DNA of 26,632 bases, taken from positions 1 through 26,632 of IMG/VR virus record IMGVR_UViG_3300022198_004644. The stretch is one strand, 5' to 3'. The number at the start of each line of letters is the position of its first letter. Position 1 is the stretch's first letter. Positions 12,786 through 21,979 of the stretch are shown here, piece after piece. The notes under the pieces were generated by a model that saw nothing but the letters and a program-made list of their open reading frames with translations, had not been told where the DNA came from and ran no database searches. Source of the DNA: a virus. The position numbers were made by a program, and so were the translations under genes.

Positions 12786-15056
12786 GTGGCGGAGAGTCTT
12801 GGCTCAGCTGTATTAAGTATCAGCGTTGACGACTCTCGCCTGAAGGCTGGTTTGCAGGCTGCTGAGCGACAGGCTCGCTCAACTGGTCAAGCTGTTGGCC
12901 AAGCATTTACGGCAACCAATAAGCCGATTTTGACTGCAGCCAATGGCTTGCAGTATTTCGTTGATGCACAAGGGCGAGCGCGTGATGCGACAGGAAAGTT
13001 TCTCACCGTTGCACAGCAGCAGGCTGCTGGGCTAGATCGGATTGGTGTTGCAGCTCAAGGCACTGGCCTGCGTCTTGGCGAGTTTGCAACCAAGGCTGGC
13101 ATTGCGCTTGCAGTTTTGGAAACAGCAAGGCGTATTGCGTTCTTTACAACTGATCAGATTACGCAGCTGGATTCTGCCAGTGCGGCAGTGGAGACCTTGG
13201 GTGTTGATTCGCAAGAGTTAAAGTCTAGACTTAGGGCGCTTTCTGTTGAACTTGATAGCAACATCAGCCAGATTGATCTCACCAAGGCTGCCTATGACGT
13301 GGCTAGTTCTGGTTTTTCTTCGGCTGCTGATGCAACGCAAATTCTGAGGGCAGCTGCCATTGGTGCCAAAGGTGGTTTTGCTGAGGTCAACGATGTTGCC
13401 TCTGCTCTGACCGGCGTTCTTAATGCCTATGGCCTTTCAGCTGCTAGCGCATCAAAGATCGTTGATGGCTTTGTGCAGACACAGGCTGATGGTGTGATCA
13501 CGGTGCGCCAGTATGCAGCGGAAATCGGCAACATCGCTTCGATTGCTGCCGCGTCAGGTGTTGGCATTGAAGAGCTGAACGCTGCGATTGCGACGGCAAC
13601 GCTGCGCGGTGTTCCTGTTGCGCAGACCTTCACAGGCCTTCGTCAAGCGCTCGCCAGCATTATTAAGCCATCAGAGCAAGCCAAAGAACTAGCGCAGTCG
13701 CTAGGTATTGAGTTCAACGTCAACGCCCTGCAGGCAAAAGGATTTGGCGGTGTCCTCACTGACATTCAGCAGAAGACAGGTGGTGCGGCCGACAAAATTG
13801 CCGTTTTGCTTGGCAGTGTTGAGGCGCAAGCTGCAGTGCAGCCTTTACTGAATGATCAACTGGTCAAGTACAACGAACTCTTGGGTCGCCAGGCTGATGC
13901 CTCTGGTGAGGCTGCCAAGGCAGCCGGTACGAATGCCAAGACAATCAGCAGCGGACTGCAGCAGATCGGTAATGGCTTTTCCAATCTGGCAACAACCCTT
14001 GATAGCAAGCTGACCCCACTGCTTGGTGGCTTCATTGCACAGCTCAATAATGTGCTGGCCAAACTTAATCAGGTGTCTGCGTTGACGCCTGAGCAGGTCA
14101 AAAGGAGAGATACAGAAGCGGCCAATATCGTTCAGCAAGCGATTGGCCCACTAGGTGGTAGTGGCTTTTTTGGTGCTGTCACGGTTAAGTACAAAGGCAA
14201 AACCTATAAGGGCTCTGCAACTGGTGTTAAAGAGGCCATCCTTCAAGATCTTCTTAAGGAAGAGCTGGCCAAAGTTAATGAAGCAACTGGAGCCAACTCC
14301 ACTGCCACAGCAGCACCTGCAAGCGCTTCAGCGCCATCGGTAGCAGCCGAAGGCGCGAAGGAGGATGCAAAGCGCCTTGCTATCCAAAAGCTTGGCCTTT
14401 TGGAGCTGCAGGTCTTGAAATCAAGGACTGCTGCAGCCAATCAGTTGGCAACGGCTGAAGGCACAGCGCTTTTGGTCCTGCAAAACAAGCTTGGGATTGA
14501 AGAGCGGGTTGCGCAAGCAAAAGCAGCGCAACTCAAGCTGCAAGAAGAGCTGGCAAAACCGGCTGGTGATGGCAAGGACGGCACCCGTAGCAGCCAGCGT
14601 GTTGATGAGCTATTGATCGCCCAGCAAAAGGCCAATGCCGAAGTGCGCCAAGCCTATGCCGAAGCCGGCGCCAGCTTGGTAAAGAATGCCAAGACTGCTG
14701 CCGATGCTTTGAAGTCGGCGCGTGATAGTTACAACTCACTGGTGCGATCTAACCTTGACTTCTTGACCCCTGGATTTGCTCGCAGTCAAATCGCCCAGGC
14801 GCGTGCTGCCATTCAACCCTTGGTTGATCGCGGTGTGATTCGCCAAGGCATAGACATTTCCTCGCCGGACCGACTGTTTGAGCTGGCGAACTTCGCGGAA
14901 AGCTTTACGAAAGCGGAGCGTGATCTTGGTCAAGCTATCGACGAGAACACCCGAGCGCAGAAAGAGCTGCTTAACAAGGACTGGAAGGTGACGGTCAACG
15001 TTCCTGGCGGAAGCGCCAGCGGTGATGTCGTTGGCGCCGTCAACTCAAGGCTATGA
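12786..15056 (+). CDS. Tail tape measure protein (TP901-like core)
   Basis: 756 residues; sets tail length and is ejected with the DNA. The N-terminal ISVDDSRLKAGLQAAERQAR opens a helical region. Residues about 125-300 are the TP901-type minor tail core, with segments AAYDVASSGFSSAADATQIL, TGVLNAYGLSAASASKIVDG, RQYAAEIGNIASIAAASGVG and TATLRGVPVAQTFTGLRQAL. Long Ala/Gln/Lys-rich coiled-coil stretches follow. At about 0.15 nm per residue this gives a tail near 110 nm. GTG 12786 is the start; a nearby ATG (12781) is out of frame. It overlaps the next gene by four bases. Confidence 0.92.
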   Translation: MAESLGSAVLSISVDDSRLKAGLQAAERQARSTGQAVGQAFTATNKPILTAANGLQYFVDAQGRARDATGKFLTVAQQQAAGLDRIGVAAQGTGLRLGEFATKAGIALAVLETARRIAFFTTDQITQLDSASAAVETLGVDSQELKSRLRALSVELDSNISQIDLTKAAYDVASSGFSSAADATQILRAAAIGAKGGFAEVNDVASALTGVLNAYGLSAASASKIVDGFVQTQADGVITVRQYAAEIGNIASIAAASGVGIEELNAAIATATLRGVPVAQTFTGLRQALASIIKPSEQAKELAQSLGIEFNVNALQAKGFGGVLTDIQQKTGGAADKIAVLLGSVEAQAAVQPLLNDQLVKYNELLGRQADASGEAAKAAGTNAKTISSGLQQIGNGFSNLATTLDSKLTPLLGGFIAQLNNVLAKLNQVSALTPEQVKRRDTEAANIVQQAIGPLGGSGFFGAVTVKYKGKTYKGSATGVKEAILQDLLKEELAKVNEATGANSTATAAPASASAPSVAAEGAKEDAKRLAIQKLGLLELQVLKSRTAAANQLATAEGTALLVLQNKLGIEERVAQAKAAQLKLQEELAKPAGDGKDGTRSSQRVDELLIAQQKANAEVRQAYAEAGASLVKNAKTAADALKSARDSYNSLVRSNLDFLTPGFARSQIAQARAAIQPLVDRGVIRQGIDISSPDRLFELANFAESFTKAERDLGQAIDENTRAQKELLNKDWKVTVNVPGGSASGDVVGAVNSRL

Positions 15057-15802
15057 CTGTCACCATCGGACCTTTCACCGCGTCCACCCTGACGGCTCAG
15101 CCGTTCGGCTACGACGAGACCGAGACCATTAGCGGCCTTACGGCACGCAAGTGGCGAATGTCAGGGCTACTGACCCCAGCCCAGTGGTCGCAGCTGCTGA
15201 GCGTCTACAACAACTGGCGCGATGCTCGCATCACTGACACCGACACGCTGCTTAGCGCCAGTGTGGGCACCACCGTCAGCTTGACCGCCAGCGCCAATGG
15301 CTTGAGCTGGGCCGGTGTGGCCTGCTGGTTCCTCAACGCCCCTGTGGGTGAGCAGGTCGGGCCGTACATCAGCACCACAGCTGAGGTGGTGGACGCTGCG
15401 CAAGCGCTAGCAGTGCTGCTACGCCAGCAAGAGAAGAACCGCCAACGCAGCGAGGCCGAACGCCCTGACCTCGGCACGATCACGCTAGGCACGGTGGTGA
15501 TCAAACTCACCAGCCCACTGGAAAGCCGCCAAGACGGTCCATCAGTGGCGATGACTGCGGCAGGCACCAGCTACATCACTGGCCCGCTCGTAGCGCACCG
15601 GGTCTATGCGGTGGAGGGCTACATCACCAGCGGCACCTTTGACAACTTGCTGAACTGGTACGACACGACGGTGGCAGCGGTGCCAGCAGTGGGCAGTTGG
15701 TTTCCCACGACTCCACCATCAGCCAGCGCTGAAGTGATCATCAACGCGGGTGTGAAGAGCACCCGATACAACGTCAGCCTCACTCTGCTGCAGATCCTCT
15801 GA
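15053..15802 (+). CDS. Distal-tail-like protein with internal duplication
   Basis: 249 residues, ATGA-coupled to the tape measure. Both halves share a pattern: a strand-turn-strand, then a helix with W or F and an NW/NNW pair (LLTPAQWSQLLSVYNNWRDA near residue 40, YITSGTFDNLLNWYDTTVAA near 190), then a strand block. This suggests two copies of one domain, as in some distal tail or hub proteins. The gene directly after the tape measure usually encodes the distal tail protein that closes the tube, which fits, but homology is not proved. Confidence 0.5.
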   Translation: MTVTIGPFTASTLTAQPFGYDETETISGLTARKWRMSGLLTPAQWSQLLSVYNNWRDARITDTDTLLSASVGTTVSLTASANGLSWAGVACWFLNAPVGEQVGPYISTTAEVVDAAQALAVLLRQQEKNRQRSEAERPDLGTITLGTVVIKLTSPLESRQDGPSVAMTAAGTSYITGPLVAHRVYAVEGYITSGTFDNLLNWYDTTVAAVPAVGSWFPTTPPSASAEVIINAGVKSTRYNVSLTLLQIL

Positions 15803-18333
15803 TGGCCATCGACATACGCGCCACCGTCAGCTGCAGCCTGGGCACGCTGATCAGCGGCAACATCAGCGACGACTACATCCAAGGCAACGGCCTAGTGAAG
15901 GTGCGGGGCAGCTGTGAGCTGAACGGTGTCGTCACCCCAAAGCCTGGCGCGGTTGTGACCTTCAGCTACACCCGCAACGGTGTAACGACCGCAATCCCGC
16001 GCAAGCTGCGGGTGCTGAGCAGCTTTGCCGACCCGTTCCGCCGAACCACCAAGGTGGAACTGGGTTGCAAGCTGACCTACTTGGAATCGCTTGGCCCCAA
16101 ACCGTCAGCATTGGACCCAGACGAAGACCGTCCAGCAACAGAAACTGGCCGTCGCCAGCAGTGCCTGAACGGTTACATTGAGTATCCAAAAGAGAACAAC
16201 GAAGAAGACGGCTCCGTAATTCCCGTGCCGATCAGCGCATCAGGGATTATGGCCAAGTGCTTGGGGGCGTTGGGCATAAGCGCTAGCGGTAATCCGCTCA
16301 CAAACCGCTTCATGATTGACGAGTTTGATTTCTCGTCAGGCTATGTGCAGGTGTTAAGCGACTTGCTTCTCTCGGAGGGCTACTTCGGCTATCTCGATGC
16401 CACCGAAACTCTGCAGGTGATCAGCCTGCATGACGCTTCCACTACCGGCCCACGCATCACTAAAGACGATGTTGTTGACATCAACGGAATCGGCGTCGGC
16501 GAGCTTCCCGGTGAAGCTGTATATGTGCGTTATCAATCGCTAAGGCTTGTTGAAGACAAGCAAGCCCAGACAGAGCAGGAGCGAGAGGAGCGTGAGCAAA
16601 GCTACGCAAAGAACAGCGACGACTCTTGGGAGTTTGAGAGCCAAACGGGTGAGCCAGAGCCGCACACTATTCGTTACGTGTTTGGCGGTCAGACCTACGA
16701 AGAGACTTACGACCACACTCCTTACACTGAAACAAGAACAACCTTTGGTAAGAACGACGGCTGGGACAATGACACCTGCGTGATCTATAGCTCCAAAGGT
16801 GAGGGTGCTGATTTAAGCAACAAGCCGATTCGACGGCTTACCCGCAACCGCAGGATGCTAGCAGAGGCAGCTGGTTCCTATGTAGCGCAACTGCGTAGTG
16901 CAGACATTGGCGTCAATGCTCGCCTGCAGGCGAATGAAGAAATCGAGACTCTTTACAAGTACAACGAAGACGGTGAGCAAGTGCAGCAGATAGAGCGGCG
17001 CTATCTGCCTGAGTTTGCTTGGGTTGGGAGCTTAGACATCAGCGCTGTCTACCAAAGCGGCGGCACCACTAGCTGGTACGTAGTCAGTTCAGATCTGATC
17101 TTAATCAGCGAGGTTATTACTGACACCGAAATTATCAAGTCACCGAGACCACGCGGCATGTATCTGGCGGCTGGCGAGGAATGGCTCCCTACGGTCCTTG
17201 GCACCAAAACAACTACTACCACAAGGGTCAACTGGGCACTTTCACTTGGCGGTCAGCAGGCCATTGCAGAGATCAAAGAGAACAGTCCTTTTAGTAATGC
17301 CGACCAGCTAGCCGCTTTTCTTAACTCAGCCAAAGAAAACGTAGTAACTGAGGACGTTCAGGTATCCACCCAACGTCAGTACGGCTTACCTGCGGGTGAG
17401 GTTAGACCGCCAGCTAGCGAGCGTCTCTTGCAGGCGTATAGCGCCCAAGCTGGCGAGGACTCCAGCATCAACACCGAAACCGTGGAGGAGCTGGCGTTTG
17501 CTGCGGGCGGCACGGGCGGCGGTTTGGCACGGGACGTGGTGTTCACCATGCCGTACCAAAGCGACGACTACCTGAGCGCGTCTGGTCTGATCGTGCGCGG
17601 TGATGCAGCAATCAAGGCGCAGCGTTACGGCACCATCCAAAACCGCCTGCTGCTGGGCAACCGCTACGGCGTCAACCTGCAACTCCACCCGAAGCATTTA
17701 CCAGCAGCGCCGTTTGCGCCGATCTACCTGAAGAGCGACAGCCTTACGGTGCAATACCGCGCCAACGGCATGAGCTGGGCATTTTCCAGCGATGGCGTTG
17801 TGGCCAGCGTCGATGCGCTGTATTGGGGCGTAGCCGGCGGCAGCGGTGTGCCGTGGGTGCCGGTGGCGCCAGGTGTTACCACCTTCCCAGACGAGCCAAC
17901 TGTCACCGTCAACCCGAGCACAGGCGTTGCCGAAGCAACGGTGGCTGCGGTCATCCCCCCTTGGAATGAAACGCTAACGCTGCTGGGCCGCAGCCGCACC
18001 CGCTGCGATGTGGTGCCCTATCCCTATGCGCTGAGCAGCACCACCGAGTTGGGTGCTCTGGTGACACGCACTCGTGCGTTGTATGCCCTGCGCCTCGAAG
18101 CTGGCACCGGCGCGTTCGGTGTAACCGGCCAGCAGGCCAACCCCAACCCAGCAGAGACCGGCAACCTTGTGTTGACGGGACATCCCGCCACATTGCTGCA
18201 CCACTATGTGTTGCAAGCAAAGGCCGGGGCGTTCTTCCTAACCCCAGAACCAGACAACTCGTATTTTGAGAACTGGGCATTGCAGCACTACAGCTTTGAG
18301 AGCGAACTGCAGCCTGTCTGGTGGGCTGACTAA
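15802..18333 (+). CDS. Large tail tip / hub protein candidate, 843 aa
   Basis: Shares a base with the previous stop (TGATG). It is the largest protein in the window and lies in the tail tip position after the distal-tail-like gene. Residues 1-120 are beta-rich (GNGLVKVRGSCELNGVVTPK; VVTFSYTRNGVTTAI) and contain TKVELGCKLTYLESLG, as in hub barrels. The middle has a highly charged linker (QAQTEQEREEREQSYAKNSD), and the C-terminal third is again beta-rich with Pro-rich linkers. No peptidase or lysozyme motif is evident. I call it a hub mainly from position and size. Confidence 0.5.
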   Translation: MAIDIRATVSCSLGTLISGNISDDYIQGNGLVKVRGSCELNGVVTPKPGAVVTFSYTRNGVTTAIPRKLRVLSSFADPFRRTTKVELGCKLTYLESLGPKPSALDPDEDRPATETGRRQQCLNGYIEYPKENNEEDGSVIPVPISASGIMAKCLGALGISASGNPLTNRFMIDEFDFSSGYVQVLSDLLLSEGYFGYLDATETLQVISLHDASTTGPRITKDDVVDINGIGVGELPGEAVYVRYQSLRLVEDKQAQTEQEREEREQSYAKNSDDSWEFESQTGEPEPHTIRYVFGGQTYEETYDHTPYTETRTTFGKNDGWDNDTCVIYSSKGEGADLSNKPIRRLTRNRRMLAEAAGSYVAQLRSADIGVNARLQANEEIETLYKYNEDGEQVQQIERRYLPEFAWVGSLDISAVYQSGGTTSWYVVSSDLILISEVITDTEIIKSPRPRGMYLAAGEEWLPTVLGTKTTTTTRVNWALSLGGQQAIAEIKENSPFSNADQLAAFLNSAKENVVTEDVQVSTQRQYGLPAGEVRPPASERLLQAYSAQAGEDSSINTETVEELAFAAGGTGGGLARDVVFTMPYQSDDYLSASGLIVRGDAAIKAQRYGTIQNRLLLGNRYGVNLQLHPKHLPAAPFAPIYLKSDSLTVQYRANGMSWAFSSDGVVASVDALYWGVAGGSGVPWVPVAPGVTTFPDEPTVTVNPSTGVAEATVAAVIPPWNETLTLLGRSRTRCDVVPYPYALSSTTELGALVTRTRALYALRLEAGTGAFGVTGQQANPNPAETGNLVLTGHPATLLHHYVLQAKAGAFFLTPEPDNSYFENWALQHYSFESELQPVWWAD

Positions 18334-18349
18334 ACCCTGACTTGAGCCG

Positions 18350-18706
18350 ATGGCAGCCCCGAACCTACGAGTTCCGACCACGATCACCGGCAAGACAGCG
18401 GTGGCGGCGTTGACCACCAGCTTGGCGGCGGTGGTGACAAACAGCGCTGCCAGCGGCAAGGTCTACAAGCTCAACGCAATCCGCGCTGCCAACGTCAGTG
18501 GCGGCACGGTGTCAGTGGACATTGCGATTGAGCGCAGCGGTGTTGCCACTTACGTGATCAAGGCCGGCGCTTTAGACACCGGCAAAAGTCTGATCGTGAC
18601 TGACAAGAACGAGTACATCTACCTAGAAGAGGGTGATGTGCTGAAGGCCAAGGCATCGGCAAGCAGCAGCATCGACCTGAGCATCAACTATGAGGAGATC
18701 AGCTGA
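18350..18706 (+). CDS. Small virion protein, 118 aa
   Basis: A beta-rich protein with segments TSLAAVVTNSAASGKVYKLN, VSVDIAIERSGVATYVIKAG and YLEEGDVLKAKASASSSIDL, ending in SINYEEIS. The YLEEGD...YEEIS ending is a pattern I associate with small structural proteins of cyanophages, but I cannot verify it here. It is coupled to the next gene by TGATG and carries the strong GAGGAGA site for that gene in its last codons. Likely a jelly-roll or barrel attached to the tail or head. Confidence 0.5.
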   Translation: MAAPNLRVPTTITGKTAVAALTTSLAAVVTNSAASGKVYKLNAIRAANVSGGTVSVDIAIERSGVATYVIKAGALDTGKSLIVTDKNEYIYLEEGDVLKAKASASSSIDLSINYEEIS

Positions 18707-19593
18707 TGGCAATTACTACCACAACTTGGACCACCTCAGCTGCGCAGGATTGGGCTAGTGCGACTTGGCAGACTACCGACCCGTCATACCTACTGAACAC
18801 TGAGTTGTCGTCGTGGATCAATGCGATCAATGACACAACCATCATCGAGATGGTGGCCAACCCTGGCACTGCCACCAACCGAGCGGACACAGATTATGTG
18901 CAGTGGGTGCTACGAGCACGCGAGGCGGACACCACGAGCGACTGGGGCATCTTGTTCCACCGGCGCTTTGCAGGTACTTCAGTAAATACGATTAACGATA
19001 GGCTGTACTACAACAGAACAGCCGGAAGCGCAAACAACGGCTACGGTGCATACAGTACAACAAGTGGAAGCTACGCCTATACCGAAGATTTTGCATATGG
19101 AGGGGCTGCTTTCGTCGCGTATGAACCTGCTGGCACCCGTCCGTGGTTTGTCTACAGCTGGCGCGACAGCGCTGTCCAGCGCTACTCCACGCATGTGCTG
19201 ATGCGCCTAGACACCAGCGACCTGATTTCTGGTGGATACTACCCAGCCTCTGCAGTGTCCAAATGGATATACGTGACCGGAGGCAATAACAATTCTGCGC
19301 CTCTTTATCCGTTCATCCGCCATGTGCCCGTCAAAGGCAACAACACTACTTATACGCCAGTGCGCGGAAATGGTGAGTCTAGCGGGGGTCTTTCCGCTTG
19401 GATTCCCGACAACACGAACGGCAACGGTTACTTTGGAACACTAACGCCGCAGTTTGGCTACAACCACTATCTCGGCCGCCCGTCAGACGATTTTCTGACT
19501 AGCAATGCCAACACAGGCGTCTGGGGGGATACAACCACCATCGGCGGTAGTAACTACACCTGTATCGGTGGCCTTTGGGTGAGGACCAGCTGA
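18706..19593 (+). CDS. Tail/virion protein of unknown function, 295 aa
   Basis: Starts with TGATG coupling behind GAGGAGA. It is very rich in Thr, Ser, Asn, Tyr and Trp (TTTTWTTSAAQDWASATWQT at the N-terminus; NGYGAYSTTSGSYAYTEDFA in the middle), with few charges, as in receptor-binding or fibre-head domains exposed on virions. Some stretches have lower GC and different codon use from the tail hub upstream, a possible sign of faster change or exchange. No catalytic motif is seen. Confidence 0.5.
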   Translation: MAITTTTWTTSAAQDWASATWQTTDPSYLLNTELSSWINAINDTTIIEMVANPGTATNRADTDYVQWVLRAREADTTSDWGILFHRRFAGTSVNTINDRLYYNRTAGSANNGYGAYSTTSGSYAYTEDFAYGGAAFVAYEPAGTRPWFVYSWRDSAVQRYSTHVLMRLDTSDLISGGYYPASAVSKWIYVTGGNNNSAPLYPFIRHVPVKGNNTTYTPVRGNGESSGGLSAWIPDNTNGNGYFGTLTPQFGYNHYLGRPSDDFLTSNANTGVWGDTTTIGGSNYTCIGGLWVRTS

Positions 19594-19793
19594 TGGCTGT
19601 CGTGACTGCGCTTGGCTACTCCTGGCCAGACCCCACCGGCGAGGTGATTTTTAGCGTCAGCGCTCCGGTGCAGCCGAGCGAGATTGATCAGCTGCTGCAA
19701 AACCCGATCTTCGTCAATCAAGTGGCTGCCCCTGCTGGCGCCGACTTCCCCATGGAGCCTGGTTGGCGCAAGGTTGTGCGCGTGATCGGCTGA
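19593..19793 (+). CDS. Hypothetical protein, 66 aa
   Basis: I chose ATG 19593, which shares a base with the upstream stop (TGATG), over the earlier in-frame TTG. The protein starts MAVVTALGYSWPDPTGEVIF and contains SEIDQLLQNPIFVNQVAAP. No family is recognised. Its position among virion genes suggests a small tail accessory. Confidence 0.5.
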   Translation: MAVVTALGYSWPDPTGEVIFSVSAPVQPSEIDQLLQNPIFVNQVAAPAGADFPMEPGWRKVVRVIG

Positions 19794-19795
19794 CG

Positions 19796-19805
19796 GGCAA
19801 CTTAG
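19796..19805 (+). promoter_or_regulatory. Boundary element GGCAASYTAR, copy 7
   Basis: GGCAACTTAG, then GC, just after the stop of the 66-aa ORF and 25 bases before ATG 19831. Confidence 0.45.
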
Positions 19806-19830
19806 GCAAACCCTGTCGCGTTGTCGGTAG

Positions 19831-20253
19831 ATGGCCGAGTTCACCAAGTTCCACTCATTTGTGGAGGCGCTGGCAGAGGGTAAGCACAACTTTCAGACTG
19901 CCACGCTGAAGGTGATGCTCACTAACACCCAACCCAGCGCCAGCGATAGCGTCGTAGCCGACATCACTGAGATCGCCGCAGGCAACGGTTACACCGCCGG
20001 TGGCAATAGTGCCGGCACGGTCAGCAGCAGCCAGACCAGCGGCACCTACCGCCTGATCTGCAACGACCCGACCGCGTGGACCGCCAGCGGCGGCAGCATT
20101 GGACCGTTTCGCTGGGCTGTGCTTTACGACGACAGTGCCACCAATGACGAGCTGGTGGGCTTCTGGGATTACGGCGTAGCGACGACGCTTAACAGCGGCG
20201 AAAGCTTCGTGGTCGATTTTGACCCGACCACCGGCGTCCTCTCGATTGCCTGA
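19831..20253 (+). CDS. Conserved phage virion protein, 140 aa (copy A of a tandem pair)
   Basis: The N-terminus EFTKFHSFVEALAEGKHNFQ and ATLKVMLTNTQPSASDSVVA, then ITEIAAGNGYTAGG, follow a pattern common in phage structural operons, usually of unknown function and placed with tail genes. The rest is beta-rich (GPFRWAVLYDDSATNDELVG). The next gene has the same segment order, so the two look like diverged duplicates. Only two bases lie between them. Confidence 0.55.
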   Translation: MAEFTKFHSFVEALAEGKHNFQTATLKVMLTNTQPSASDSVVADITEIAAGNGYTAGGNSAGTVSSSQTSGTYRLICNDPTAWTASGGSIGPFRWAVLYDDSATNDELVGFWDYGVATTLNSGESFVVDFDPTTGVLSIA

Positions 20254-20255
20254 TC

Positions 20256-20654
20256 ATGGCTTCTGTACTGACGATTACGCCAAAAGAACTGGAGCGCCAG
20301 GCCGTCGCCCTGTTTGAAGGCCGCACCTACAAGATCTTTCTGGCTGTCAGGGGCAGCCTGACGGTGGCTTCTACCGCTGCGGAGTGGGAAGCAGCGGAAC
20401 TGAGCGGCAACGGCTATGCCGCTGTGACCGGCACCATCGGCACCGGCAGCTACAACGCTGGCACCACCCGCTACGAGCTACCAAACATCACCGCCCAATT
20501 CACCGCCAGCGGTGCGGGTTATACCTACGACACGATGTGCCTCAAGATCGGCACCGAGCTGTATCTGCACAGCATCAACGTCGAAACGCCGTCGATCACG
20601 TTGGCCGCCGGTCAAAGCAAGAGCTATGTGCTGCAGCTGGCGCAGGATGACTGA
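20256..20654 (+). CDS. Virion protein, 132 aa (copy B of the tandem pair)
   Basis: Follows copy A with two bases between. Shared order: a strand after a basic turn (GRTYKIFLAVRGSLTVAST against HNFQTATLKVMLTNTQPSAS), E-LSGNGYAAVTG against E-IAAGNGYTAGG, then a WTASGG/FTASGAG block, and a C-terminal strand with ITLAAGQS against TTLNSGES. Identity is low, so this is an old duplication or a fold-level match. Its stop shares a base with the next ATG. Confidence 0.5.
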   Translation: MASVLTITPKELERQAVALFEGRTYKIFLAVRGSLTVASTAAEWEAAELSGNGYAAVTGTIGTGSYNAGTTRYELPNITAQFTASGAGYTYDTMCLKIGTELYLHSINVETPSITLAAGQSKSYVLQLAQDD

Positions 20655-21979
20655 TGGCCACCACCATCAACGTCACGAGCGGCGATGGTGATGGCGGGCT
20701 GTTGCGCCGTGACCGCGAAGCGCGTGATGCGCAGCGCTACCGCGATCTAGTCCAGCGGCGTGATGCACGGGTGCGCGGTCGCGCTGAAGCCGCGCAGCAG
20801 CAACCGGAGCAGGTGGCGCAATACGGCCGATCCGCCCCTGCTGTTAGGCGTGCGGGTCTACGCCCTGCGGCCCATCGCTTTGGCGGCAAGTACGGCGCAC
20901 TGCAGCTGGTGATCCGCGCTGCACGTTCGTCAGAAACAACTGTGCGAGACACAGGCCGCGTGAATGGTGACTCTTTGAGCCTGCTGTACGCCGAACGCTT
21001 GAACCGCCCGGTCACCGAGTTTGTGCTGGACGACGTGCAGTTCAACTTGGCGTCGGTGTTCACAGAGACCTACAGCAGCCGCAGCGTTGATCTAATTGAG
21101 AGGTACATGGATGCCAGCTTTGATGGCACCACCTTTTACATGGTGGAGGTCATCACCGCTGAGCTGTTTGCCAGCATCGGCAATGTGGCCCCAGAGCAAA
21201 CGCAGACATCGCGTTATGCGGCACAAGCCTTTGGTTTTCTGCGCACCGTCAACATCAGCACAGGTGTACTCAGCAGCACTGCAGTGGATTTAGGGCTCTT
21301 TGTCGCTACACGCACCAGTGTCTACTCAGCGTCCTCACCACAAAACCCGCTCTTCTTCACGGTCGTCAGCAACACAGAGACAGTTGACTACACACCTGGC
21401 GACTACAACGGCACTGAAGCGATGCTTACCGCTTTGGCACCAGATGAACCCCACCACCAGCTGGTGGCTTGGTACGAAGAACCGGCGCAGATCATCCCGT
21501 TTCTATTTGACTTGACGCAGCCACATGATGTCTTCCCATACCCGCTGGGGGTTGACTATGCCGATGGTGTGACCGATGCGCTCTACGACCTGCTGTACCT
21601 ACCCATCTTTGATGCAAGCAGAGACGAGTTCTACGACTTCGTACCAATCCACACCGCCCATCAAAACTTAGACCGCTTTGCTGTTGGTGCCGTCGTGCCT
21701 ACCATCACCGGCACCCAGTACCGCCTGGAAAGCCTGCCGATTGAGCCTGGCCAAGCGTGGGACACCACAGAAGACAACTTCAGGATCTCACCAGCACCTC
21801 AGCCGTTGTGGACCAGCTGGCCGCGCATCATCGGCAACATGATCACGATCAATGGCTTTGAAGGCTATATGTCAGGCGCCCAAGCGTTGCCAAGTAGCGG
21901 CGGCACTAACAATGCCGCAGCGCACTACCAATGGTTCTCCAACCGGCGCTATGGCGCTCCTTACATCATCCGCCGCTAA
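20654..21979 (+). CDS. Virion protein of unknown function, 441 aa
   Basis: TGATG-coupled to copy B. Residues 15-75 are a highly charged, Arg/Gln-rich helix (LLRRDREARDAQRYRDLVQR) ending in a basic linker; the remaining 360 residues are a balanced globular domain rich in aromatic and acidic residues (RYMDASFDGTTFYMVEVITA; DALYDLLYLPIFDASRDEFY). This layout, a charged stalk followed by a globular head, is typical of adsorption or tail-associated proteins. No family is recognised. Confidence 0.5.
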   Translation: MATTINVTSGDGDGGLLRRDREARDAQRYRDLVQRRDARVRGRAEAAQQQPEQVAQYGRSAPAVRRAGLRPAAHRFGGKYGALQLVIRAARSSETTVRDTGRVNGDSLSLLYAERLNRPVTEFVLDDVQFNLASVFTETYSSRSVDLIERYMDASFDGTTFYMVEVITAELFASIGNVAPEQTQTSRYAAQAFGFLRTVNISTGVLSSTAVDLGLFVATRTSVYSASSPQNPLFFTVVSNTETVDYTPGDYNGTEAMLTALAPDEPHHQLVAWYEEPAQIIPFLFDLTQPHDVFPYPLGVDYADGVTDALYDLLYLPIFDASRDEFYDFVPIHTAHQNLDRFAVGAVVPTITGTQYRLESLPIEPGQAWDTTEDNFRISPAPQPLWTSWPRIIGNMITINGFEGYMSGAQALPSSGGTNNAAAHYQWFSNRRYGAPYIIRR

